This document shows, piece by piece, positions 20,451-29,189 of a DNA stretch of 64,000 nucleotides (position 1 is the stretch's first letter; each line of letters opens with the position of its first letter). The notes under the pieces were generated by a model that saw only the letters and a program-made list of their open reading frames with translations, had not been told where the DNA came from and made no database searches. Origin of the DNA: Multifurca ochricompacta (taxonomy: Eukaryota > Basidiomycota > Agaricomycetes > Russulales > Russulaceae); assembly GCA_022496185.1 (NCBI GenBank), contig WTXG01000150.1, positions 1-64,000 of the forward strand. The letters run 5' to 3'. A program made the translations under genes and the position numbers.

Positions 20451-21103
20451 GTGTTGTTGATGATTATTTGGTGTATGTTTAACTTATTTAACATTGTCAC
20501 ATGACTGTCAATGCATTTGCATGACCACCAGATACTGGTTTTGTCATCTCACATGTTGGCCACAAAACTGTTCCAATGATAATGCCTCACAAAACATTTT
20601 ATATATCATGAACCACTGATCCAATTGACATTAATATGGGCTCTAATTGAAGCTTAGATGCTACACTATCCTCTACCAATTTGTACTAATTTTGGAAATT
20701 ATTCTCATTGTGTGGTAGGTCAATCTCTTCAGGATGGCCAAACATTGGAACAGTTTTGTGGGTTACTGTATATTACAACTTTGTTGATATGCCGAGTACT
20801 TTACTCTGATTCAGACTCCGCTTCTATTATGTATATAAGGCCCACCTAGATAGCCCTGTATGCCTTAGACTTGACTTCTTAATTGACTTGGTGCATTACC
20901 TTCTGGGTGATCTCTAAGACCCAACTCTTGAATCATCTCAGTGCTTCTGGCACTCTTCTGCTTACTGGTACTAAGGGATTAGCTCCTTGGTATTGACTCC
21001 TCACCTGACCTCCGTGTACTTGAAAGACAGTGCACGCTTGACTTTGTAGTTTTGCTATGCAACTTATCACACGTCATGATGAACGCCCGCACCAGGTGTT
21101 ACA

Positions 21104-21384
21104 GTCTGTAAGGGATAATACTTAGTGCTTGGGGCCAGATCAGGTCTCACAGCATGTTTTTGCACTGAGAGTTCAGCAAGCTGGATTCTGTCCTCTATGT
21201 TAGCAATATGATTGACCACTGCTTGATGCTGGGTGGCTTCTATCTCTCTGGTGGTGGCTTCCTCTTCTTTCGATTTGGCTTTGTCTTCAGCTACCTGCCT
21301 TGCAGTGTGGCGCTTCTGCTGAGAATTGATGATAATGTGCCCTGGGTGTGCCTTCGAATTGGCCTTGCATGTTGTGATCGGCAT
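21104..21384 (-). pseudogene. Decayed host-type gene, N-terminal exon
   Basis: Likely start codon at 21382-21384 on the minus strand (MPITTCKANSKAHPGH); an earlier in-frame ATG at 21448-21450 is less likely. Motifs: HPGHIIINSQQKRHTA, VAEDKAKSKEEEA, then a predicted coiled coil and IANIEDRIQLAE. I remember HPG...KR.TA...A.DKA starts from repetitive Agaricomycete proteins of unknown function. The exon runs to KYYPLQT, where Gypsy-1 is inserted, and continues in frame at 9089 going down. Unknown function. Confidence 0.65.
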
Positions 21385-22006
21385 TATGGAAGAATGAGAA
21401 TGAAGATAATTTATCAATATAATCTTTGGATAAGAGGGGGATGAGTTCAAGGATTTGAAAGGCTGCGTGAACTCCCCCCCATCTTTTATCGGCTTATATA
21501 TCCTCTCTGATTTCTAATCTCCCTAATTTCTAATACCATTTGTACTGCCCCACTTTTCTTGGGTAAATTTCCGAGTACATGTAATCTCCTACCATAGCCT
21601 AATTCCAATAACTTCTGGCATCCTTGATGGCGACCTAGCCTAGTGAGTACCAGATCACATTCCTGTTGAGACGGACCGGTAGCAACCGGATAGTTGAGGA
21701 CCAGACAGCTGGACACCTGATAAGATAATCTAAAGTGCATCCATTAACTGATTCAGAGACAATTCCACATTGCATGCACAACATGCCCCTTCATATCTTG
21801 TCACAATTAATTGATTATATTTTTCTCCTTATCATCACATTCATTTAGTAGTATATAAGGATTCTACTTTGTATGCGTTCACTTCAGATTTGACCCCAAC
21901 AAGAATTAGTATATCTTATCCTTACCATAGTTAGCTAACACTTAGTAATATCCTATCTGCTATCTAAATAAGTAAAGATACTAATAAATATATAGTTCTG
22001 ACCACA
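21385..22006. other. Intergenic or 5' region, TATA box
   Basis: No coding region seen. It may hold the promoter of the minus-strand gene (near 21490-21510, TATATA). A plus-strand TATATAAG at 21852-21859 lies upstream of the Gypsy-C gag fragment and may belong to the 5' end of that retroelement copy. Confidence 0.35.
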
Positions 22007-22196
22007 ATGAGCCAAGAAACAGTCATAAAAGATGAGATCCCCAGAATATTGTATGTGGTGGCCCTAATGAGAGGACCCAAGATTAACCAATGGGTGACGG
22101 AGCAGACAAGGTGGCTAGCCAATGTAACCCATGCCAGAATTCAAGAGCTGCACCCATGGGAGAAATTCCGACAAGTGGCATTCACTGGAGCAAAAA
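22007..22196 (+). pseudogene. Gypsy-C gag fragment
   Basis: Matches 56060-56215 of Gypsy-C: IPRILYVVALMRGPKINQWV and TRWLANVTHARIQELHPWEKF. The fragment ends abruptly where a repeat array starts. About 50 codons of gag; no other part of this copy is present. Confidence 0.8.
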
Positions 22197-22855
22197 GTGT
22201 TACAACTTGTATTAGATGTATATCCTAAGCATCTAGTTAATTGTGAACACATTTTTGATCTTATCACTTAGATGTATGTCCCAAGTATCTAATTAATTGT
22301 GAACACATTTTTGATCCTATCACTTAGATGTATATCCTAAGTATCTAATTAATTGTGAATGCGTTTTTTATCACTTGTATTATCTAATAAACTGTGAACA
22401 CGTTTTTGATCTTATCACTTAGATGTATGTCCTAAGTATCTAATTAGTTGTGAACATGTTTTTGATCATATCACTTGTATTATCTATGTTGAACCAAACA
22501 AAGATACTGGTACAGATGTTCCAGGCACAAGTGATAAAATCAAAAACGCATTCACAATTAATTAGATACTTAGGACATACATCTAAGTGATAAGATCAAA
22601 ACGCATTCACAATTAATTAGATACTTAGGATATACATCTAAGTGATAAGATCAAAAATGCATTCACAACTAATTAGATACTTAGGACATACATCTAAGTG
22701 ATAAGATCAAAAACACATTCACAGTTTATTAGATAATACAAGTGATAAAAAACACATTCACAATTAATTAGATACTTAGGATATACATCTAAGTGATAAG
22801 ATCAAAAACGCATTCACAATTAATTAGATACAAGTGATAAAATCAATTCTGCATA
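22197..22855. repeat. Inverted array of about 55-65 bp repeats
   Basis: Plus-oriented units (core CTAATTAATTGTGAACACAT then TTTGATCTTATCACTTAGATG) at about 22200-22480, then a 45-nt unrelated spacer, then units in reverse orientation at about 22525-22850. Overall a large imperfect palindrome. A forward-only array of the same unit lies at 55005-55460, also beside a tRNA-like sequence. Confidence 0.88.
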
Positions 22856-22892
22856 ACCCTATATATAATATATTGTGTGTCTTTACTAGTGA

Positions 22893-22971
22893 GGCAGGGT
22901 GGCTCAATGGTTAGAGCACCGGACTGAGCTTATACCTGGCAGTCTTGGGTTCAATCCCTAGATGTTGCCAT
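22893..22971 (+). other. tRNA-like (SINE head) sequence
   Basis: Contains an RNA polymerase III A box (TGGCTCAATGG, 22900-22910) and B box (GGTTCAATCC, near 22949). The D arm GCTC/GAGC pairs; the acceptor and anticodon arms are imperfect, with extra bases between the halves of the anticodon stem. More likely a tRNA-derived repeat than a working tRNA. The same module with the same upstream spacer occurs on the minus strand at 54888-54966. Confidence 0.65.
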
Positions 22972-23330
22972 TTATTTTCTGGCATGTGGGTCAGCATTTC
23001 ATATGCTCTTTGATAAATGTCATTCTCATTATGATATGACTATTACTACACTACTATATTCTTATTACATAATTTTCATATTGTAGGACCAGTTTGGACT
23101 GGTTGTGGACCAGCAACCAGACTGAAAAGGACCATTTTTTGGTCTTTTGGTGGTCCAGTCTGGTTACCTGACATAAGGTGCAACCGACAACTGGTTGCAG
23201 TTGCCAGTTGTGTCCCATTATGGTCAAAAAACCAGACTGGACCAGACCTTTAAACACTACCCCCAGGCATAGTATTGTGGAGGCCTTCAGCCTTTGATAC
23301 ATACTTACCTTTGCATTACTCGATCTAAGT
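22972..23330. mobile_element. Intergenic stretch with a small foldback element
   Basis: At 23084-23251, GGACCAGTTTGGACTGGTT faces its near-complement AACCAGACTGGACCAGACC, with more internal copies of the CCAGTCTGGTT motif. It is a MITE-like foldback of about 168 bp with no coding capacity. No convincing TSD. Nothing else was recognised. Confidence 0.45.
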
Positions 23331-23361
23331 AGGGAAAAGAAATAAAAGACTCCTTTGCATT

Positions 23362-24309
23362 GTGGCTAGTATTACTGACTGGGCTATCAATCTGGCATCC
23401 CAAGACAGAAGAAGTCAGTCCAACTCCCCCCAAGACAGAAGAAGAAACCCTAGAAGACATAGTAGTAATGACACACCTGCCACACCTGCCCCCCACCACA
23501 CCTCCAGAAGACAAAGAGCACAAACCCATCCCAGCCCCAGTGCACCTCCACCAGAGCGACCACTTCCCCCTGTCCCAGAACCCTTCCTTGCTCATCTAAA
23601 CTACTCCCCCATCCCACCAACATCCACCCAGCTTGCCTCAACATCAACACCCTTCCTGAATCTTCCAGTAGTAGAATCTGATCAGTCTCGGTCTTGATCC
23701 CCTTCCATTGTTCATCAAGTCAACCACATCTATCCTGTCACAGATATCTTCGTCTCTAGGACATTACCCACTCAAGACCCCAGTGAACTATGAGAATTCC
23801 ACCTTCATTGTTCTGCTCAGCTTGCAACTCAAAGAGCCAACCACCTTGACATCTACCATCCCTTGAGTGAAGCTAATTGTATCACCACAGACCCCCTGTA
23901 CTTTGAGAACCTCCTTTGGCATCTTCGCATTGTCATCTCTGCCCCAGAGATAGTTGAAGAGTATTACTGGATCCACAGAAACATCTGCAACTATCATCTA
24001 GACCATGCTTTCCTTTGCCCAGCCTATCAAGTCTACTACACCTGGAATGCCCAAGGGTGGACTACATACCGCCTTAGCACCTGTTCTGAATGACCTCAGA
24101 ATGACCTCTTACTGCTGAAGAATTAGCTCAGGTCCCCTTTGGCTTTACCCACCCTGTCTTTGACTATGATGACCATGCTTTTGTTGCTACCTGGAAAGGA
24201 GACAACTACTACACTCAGACTCTTGGACATGACTGGAAATGCCTTTGAGACAGCTGCATCCTTCCTGTAAAAGAATATCTCAGTAATTTCCCTAACATCG
24301 ACCTCATCA
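23362..24309 (+). pseudogene. gag: Gypsy-B1 gag, N-terminal region
   Basis: Pro/Ser-rich start (PLPPVPEPF, FLNLPVVE) followed by frame changes, then LSEANCITTDPLYFENL, HRNICNYHLDH, YYTWNAQGW, FDYDDHAFVATWKGDNYY and FPNIDLISN. Several stops, mostly TGA. The last segment joins in frame to 24899 (LDPHTFYGTYNG) once the solo LTR and one GCAAC copy are removed. It resembles the tryptophan/tyrosine-rich N-terminal region of the Gypsy-A gag only loosely. Coat protein of the element; not functional. Confidence 0.6.
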
Positions 24310-24314
24310 GCAAC

Positions 24315-24898
24315 TGTAACAGTTGCATGATGACTCATAATGGTTCGTGACACGGTCGTGACAAGTATGTCGCATGCACTCTGATCTCTGAATATGATTG
24401 TTCTACTATATTTTCTTTATTGAGGGCGCAACCCCTCTTGCTTACTCTTATCCTATTCTATCTCACTCCAGGGCCTAACCCCTGGAATCTATGACTACTG
24501 GGGATACCTATCAGAACCTTCTGATTAGCTTAGATCTTCTGATGTGCCTCTCTTTGATTTGACTTCTCAAAACTGTATTTAAGCTACTTAGATCACAGAG
24601 ACAGACCTTAAGTCTGTTCTCTTGTATCTAATACAGGTGCATTCAACTTCATAGAACCCCACTTGAACTCCCTAAGTAGCAGCTTGAGGAGTCTTCTTCC
24701 CAGTAGCTTAGCAGGGCCTATTGCCGCTGCCTTTGACTCATTTTCTGCACATGCCCCCTCCATATCATTGTGGGCACTTGAAACGTTGACCTGAACTGGA
24801 TCTTCTTTACTAGAACTTGAATCTTGAGTGCGCCCAGATCTTGAGGGCCTTTGGACACCAAAAACGCGACTGGACACAGCAGGCACCTGGCTGTGACA
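24315..24898 (+). repeat. Solo LTR-E, copy 1
   Basis: 584 bp from TGTAACAGTTGC to GGCTGTGACA with TSD GCAAC at 24310-24314 and 24899-24903. Shares GAGGGCGCAACCCCTCT and the AAGTCTGTTCTC...ATACAGGTG block with copy 2 at 25443-26024. Confidence 0.85.
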
Positions 24899-25442
24899 GC
24901 AACCTTGACCCCCACACATTCTATGGAACATACAATGGAAAGGAAGTCTGTTGGTCTGACACCCATACAGCATGGGTCTACCTTAATAACCACCATGTTC
25001 AATTCCCAGTTGCTTCTATCACCTCTGACGAAGAAGAAGTATCCCAGTCCCTTGAAGCTGTAGAACAATCCCTTCATGCTATCACCCTCAGAACCCCTCC
25101 TACTCTCCCATCCATATCCCTTGCCTCCACAACTACTGCTATTGCTTCACACCCTCCAAAGACACCAACACCTCTGAATATCATGAGTACTACTGCTGCC
25201 TCCAGCAGGAAGATCCTGGGATCACCCCCAGAATCTTTTGATGGTCAAGCTTCTAAAGCAGAACGTTTCTGGTCCCAGCTAGCCAACTACTACTACCTGA
25301 ATGAAGGTGCCTTCACTGATGAGAGTAGACAAGTCTCGGCAGCCCTCACCCACTTTAAACTTGATACACCAGCAGGAGAATGGGCCAGAGACTGCACCAA
25401 CACTGCACTCCAAGCCAACCCCCCTTCCTTTGGGACTTGGGA
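24899..25442 (+). pseudogene. gag: Gypsy-B1 gag, central region
   Basis: Open frame LDPHTFYGTYNGKEVCW, TAWVYLNNHHVQFP, an acidic and Ser/Thr-rich linker, then the gag domain start SRKILGSPPESFDGQ, AERFWSQLANYYYLNE, WARDCTNTAL and PPSFGTWD. It ends at 25442, where solo LTR-E copy 2 interrupts the gag domain; the frame resumes at 26030 with HFRIDFEKQFIP. An internal methionine (MSTTAASSRK) could be the real start of a shorter Gag. Confidence 0.8.
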
Positions 25443-26024
25443 TGTCACAGCCAGGTGCGTGCTGTGTCAAGGTCAGAGAGTCGTTCGGATTCAAGGGAAC
25501 TAAGTCAGGATCAAGACCACAACTAAGTCGAGTTAAGCCCACACAAGATAGAGGGGCACGTGCGAGATTTGGGATCAAACAGCGACACTAAGTCCTGTCA
25601 CAAGCTACTGGGGTTCGAAGTCCCTCTAAGTCGCGACTTAAGAGGGTTCAAGGGGAATCCTTCTGTGAGTCAAGGGAACACCTGTATTGGCACAGGAGAA
25701 CAGACTTAGAGTCTGTTCGTCTCAGAACTACATAGGTTAAATACAGTCCAGTTGCTATCAGAGATAAGGGTCTAGCCAGTAAGATAAAGTAATGTAGATA
25801 TAGTAGAATGATATCATAACTATGTCATAGTGATCTCATGGCTATGTCAAACTACGTCATGTAAGTACAAAGGATGGGCTAGACCAAGACACAAACAAGC
25901 AACAGAGGGGTTGCGCCCTCTGTGATATACAGTCAGTTAACCTAGTTAGATAGATCAGCTGGTACAGCCCATGCAGTTGTTCCAGACAGTCAAGAAGAAA
26001 AGAAAGGATAATCAAACCGTCACA
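25443..26024 (-). repeat. Solo LTR-E, copy 2, inverted
   Basis: 582 bp, opposite in orientation to copy 1, TSD TGGGA at 25438-25442 and 26025-26029. On the minus strand it starts TGTGACGG and ends GGCTGTGACA. Confidence 0.87.
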
Positions 26025-26633
26025 TGGGACCACTTCAGAATTGACTTTGAAAAACAGTTCATTCCAGTAGAGAGTTGCCTCTTGTCCACCAAAGCCATGT
26101 ATGAAATTCGCCAAGGCACTCACCCCTTCAATGACTGGTACCAAGAATGGTCCACCCATGCTATTCATGCTACAGTGGATGAAAACACCAAGATCTATGC
26201 CTTCCAAAGCATGATCAATCAAGGTCTAGGACAGAAACTCCTTGGACTATCCCCCCAGCCCACCACACTCCATGATCTTGTCACTAAGGCCAGAGAATTT
26301 GATGCAGCATGGCAGCTTTATGGCAAAACCACCAAGCCTCAGCCTCTCCATCTGCACATTGGAGAAGCTACCACTGACAACCCAGAAGCCCAAGTCAACT
26401 TTGTTGCCTCTTCCCAGCCCAGAAACCCTAGCACCCCTCCACACACTACCAAGTTAACCCCAGAAGAAAAGAAGTATCAACGAGAAAACAAGCTTTGCTT
26501 CTATTGTGGGAAGCCTAATCACATCGCCAATCAATGTCACAGCAAGACCAGGGCCATCCAAGGTCAAGGACCTCCTTGCCCTACCCCAGTAAGAGCCCTG
26601 GCATCAGAAGAAACACCCCCCCAAGCACCATGA
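26025..26633 (+). pseudogene. gag: Gypsy-B1 gag, C-terminal region with zinc knuckle
   Basis: Gag domain end (FEKQFIPVESCLLSTKAMYEI, YAFQSMINQGL, FDAAWQLYG) and the zinc knuckle CFYCGKPNHIANQC (C-x2-C-x4-H-x4-C) near 26497-26540, followed by a proline-rich tail and stop at 26631-26633. The segment is open. The space 26634-26748 has no clear frame and links to the protease. Confidence 0.85.
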
Positions 26634-26748
26634 CCTCCCCCTGACTACCTCTCAGTATCTGCCACCAAGAGCTATGAAGATCCAGTACCATACATGATGG
26701 ACAAAGACAGACCTTTGGATTTTAACACGTCCTACAGCTGCACTGTCT

Positions 26749-27531
26749 GTGAGGACTTCTTGTACCCCCAGTGTTCCTTGTATGAGCCACTCTGCAGTCC
26801 TAGATAACCTTGGTTTTGAGCATGTATCCTTGTTAGTGACTAGAAATGCTAGATCACCTTCTATTGTGCTCAAAGCAGAACTCATTGAACGAAACACTAG
26901 GAAGAAAATCAGTGTGCGTGCCCTAATAGATAGTGGGGCAGAAGGATTGATAATCCACCAAGACTATGCCAAAGCACATCATCTAACTTTGAGCACCCTT
27001 GCCAAGCCTCTCCGAGTCAAGAATCTGGATGGAACTAGTAATGCTAATGGAGCTATTTATCACACCACAACCCAAACCCTACAGCTACCCCTCCAAGACC
27101 AATACCATGAGGAACTTGCAGAGTTCTATGTCACCAATATAGGGGATCATGACATTATCCTAGGAACTGACTGGCCATGTTGCCACAACCCAGAAGTAAA
27201 CTGGAAAGACGACACTCTGACCTTGAAACACTGCCCCACATCCTGCACCCTTACCATGACCCCTCTGACCTTTGCCTCAACACACCCCTCTTGTCCCACC
27301 CTATCTACAATCACAGTAAAAACCCTGATGGACCAGACACTCATAGCAGCAGCAGAAACCTTTGCAGCCCTAATCACAGATCACCCCATGACCACTCCAG
27401 AAGAAGTACCTCCTGAATTTATTGTCCACATCTGTGCCAAAACCACCATGTCTACCCAGATTGCAGCAGACCAAGCAAAGACCCCTACATCCTTAGAAGA
27501 ACAACTCCTGTCTGAATACCTTGCATACTGA
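26749..27531 (+). pseudogene. pol: Gypsy-B1 protease
   Basis: Aspartic protease with ALIDSGAEGLIIHQDYA (active DSG retained) at about 26920-26970 and DIILGTDW near 27155. The region downstream (EEQLLSEYLAY) should lead into RT, but a TGA at 27529-27531 and the hAT-like element follow, and RT is deleted. The enzyme would process the Gag-Pol polyprotein. Confidence 0.82.
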
Positions 27532-27535
27532 TCTG

Positions 27536-28980
27536 TAGTGATTGTCAAGGGTTTTCATACCCGCGCGGGTAAGCGCCACAGGTTTTGCCAGGTATGGGTA
27601 CGGGTATATGGCTCCCAACCCGTGGAAACCCGTACCCGTGCGGCGGGTTTGGCGGGTATAGGCGCCAATTATCCATTGACAAGATCAGTAGAAATTCTAA
27701 GATAAAACACATCTGCAGCCACAAAAATACAAGATCTCATCTGATGTATGATACAGGGCAGCTTTAAATATATTCTAGTGTTATCCTACAAAATATCAAA
27801 GCAGATCAACGGTGCGATGTAAAATAAAACTGTTATCAGTGATCTACATTCTTGAAAATCATTATGCATCTGTTTTATTAACACGTGACCAATTCTGCCG
27901 GTCTGGCACTATCTAAAATACTCTCTAGACTACTTTAGACTATTCTATAATTTAATTATCAAATTACTTTATTGAAACAAGGCCCGCGTGTATCTACAAG
28001 CTGCATGGGGCAGCGACTACATTGCATCGCATGGTGGTCTGACCTCCTTCCTATTAAGGAAGGTTGACTTAAACGCACAGAAATGTGCATCCAGGGACCA
28101 GGACAGTCATGCTTGTATGAAATGAAACTAGAATAATAAAATAATAATGTAAATAAAAGATCCTTTTAATCTTCTGAACATAAAACAACAATTTTTGAGG
28201 AATCTTGAGTAGCCATAAATGAACGCATTGTGTCCAAGTGCTTATCTCCTTGATCGGGATGGCCCGGGCCATTTACCCGAAATGCGCAGAAATGCAAAGA
28301 ACAGTCGCGCTCGTATAAAATTGAAAGCAGAATAATAAAATAAAAATGGAATAATAAATTATCTTAATCTTATGAACATAAAATAGGAATCTTTGAGGGA
28401 TCTTGAGTAGCCATAAATGAATGCGTTGTGTCTGAGTGCGTATCTCCTTGACCGGGATCTCCTGGGCTGGATGTCCGAAATGTGCGATGCAAGTAAAGAA
28501 CTTGCACGCATTTCATTTTATGGGTAACCTGGGTATCAAAACAAATATCCAGGGGTCATCCCTGCCAATAACTATGCATTCATTAATTATTTTTGCATTC
28601 TGTGTGGTTATCTGACAGGCTTTTCATCAATGTTCTATAACATCTATCTAATCATCTTTGTATATTGGGGTGGATTTTAGTTGCACTTGTATAAAATTGA
28701 AACCAGAATAATAAAATAACAATAGAATAATGAATTATCTTAATCTTCTGAGCATAAAACAAGAGTCATTGAGGGATCTTAAGCAGCCACAAATGAACGC
28801 ATTGTGTATCTTCTTGGTCCGGGAAGGCCCGGGCCAGTTATCCGAAATGCACGATGCAAGTAAAGAACTTGCACGCATTTTCACGGGTGACCCGCGGGTT
28901 ACCCGTACCCGTAGTGACGGGTACAGGTACGGGTACGGGTACCAACGAGGATACCCCAGGGTTACCCCTGCCAATCACTA
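27536..28980. mobile_element. hAT-like non-autonomous element 1 (about 1.45 kb)
   Basis: Ends TAGTGATTGTCAAGGG and, inverted, TAGTGATTGGCAGGGG, the TAGNG-type hAT terminus. Subterminal regions are packed with ACCCG and GGGTAC motifs on both sides. The interior has at least three copies of a module of about 190 bp (AATAATAAAATA, TTGAGG, GAACGCATTGTGT, CGGGATGGCCCGGGCC). No transposase. The flanking 8-mers differ and Gypsy-B1 sequence is missing at this point, so a deletion accompanied or followed insertion. Confidence 0.75.
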
Positions 28981-29189
28981 CCTGACTTACTTCTGCTCCA
29001 AGCAAAAACTCTCCCACCACCAAGCACAGTGGGCCCTTGAACTGTCTTGATACAACTTCACCATTGTTCACAAACCTGGCTCTTTCAACAAATCTGATGC
29101 TCTGTCCCAGCATCCAGACCATAAAGAGGGGATAGAGCATGACAATGATGAGTGCATACTCCTGGACTCTAAGTTTTTTCACATTCAGG
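28981..29189 (+). pseudogene. pol: Gypsy-B1 RNase H fragment
   Basis: Matches 61711-61916 of Gypsy-B2: TYFCSKQKLSHHQAQWALEL, then YNFTIVHKPGSFNKSDALS. The arginine codon CGA at 61774 of the sister copy is TGA here at 29048-29050. It ends in the duplicated CATTCAGG before hAT-like element 2. Confidence 0.88.

Larger units (their letters stand above)
19160..20768. mobile_element. Palindromic Tc1-type element 2 (1609 bp)
   Basis: Same architecture as element 1: arms 19160-19854 and 20075-20768 around a 220-nt centre (19855-20074), ends CAGTAACCCACAAAACTG, TA duplicated at 19158-19159 and 20769-20770. The clean empty site in the sister LTR proves insertion as one unit. Transposase fragments lie at 19478-19780 (+) and 20150-20450 (-) with the same frameshift. 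Confidence 0.92.
9090..21103 (+). mobile_element. Gypsy-1, complete Ty3/Gypsy element (Gypsy-A group) with three nested insertions
   Basis: 5' LTR 9090-9683 and 3' LTR 18899-21103 (about 594 bp once the nested Tc1 palindrome is removed) are flanked by TSD GTCTG at 9085-9089 and 21104-21108. Order: gag, protease, RT, RNase H, integrase, chromodomain, third ORF, purine tract. Nested in it are solo LTR-D (15867-17127) and two palindromic Tc1 elements (17183-18792, 19160-20768). Without these the element is about 7.5 kb, like Gypsy-2 and Gypsy-4. All ORFs carry stops, many of them TGA at former CGA codons. Confidence 0.95.
18899..21103 (+). repeat. Gypsy-1 3' LTR, interrupted
   Basis: LTR parts 18899-19159 and 20769-21103, separated by palindromic Tc1 element 2. 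The uninterrupted 5' LTR shows the empty site GTAGTTATATTAC near 9350. Followed by TSD GTCTG at 21104-21108. Confidence 0.93.

Noticed and set aside
22893..22971. Functional tRNA gene
   Set aside because: A and B boxes are good but the acceptor stem mismatches and the anticodon arm has extra bases; the copy at 54888-54966 is equally irregular. A tRNA-derived repeat fits better.
28900..28970. GGGTAC/ACCCG runs as telomeric repeats
   Set aside because: Motif is irregular, occurs at both ends of hAT-like elements in both orientations, and lies between retrotransposon halves.
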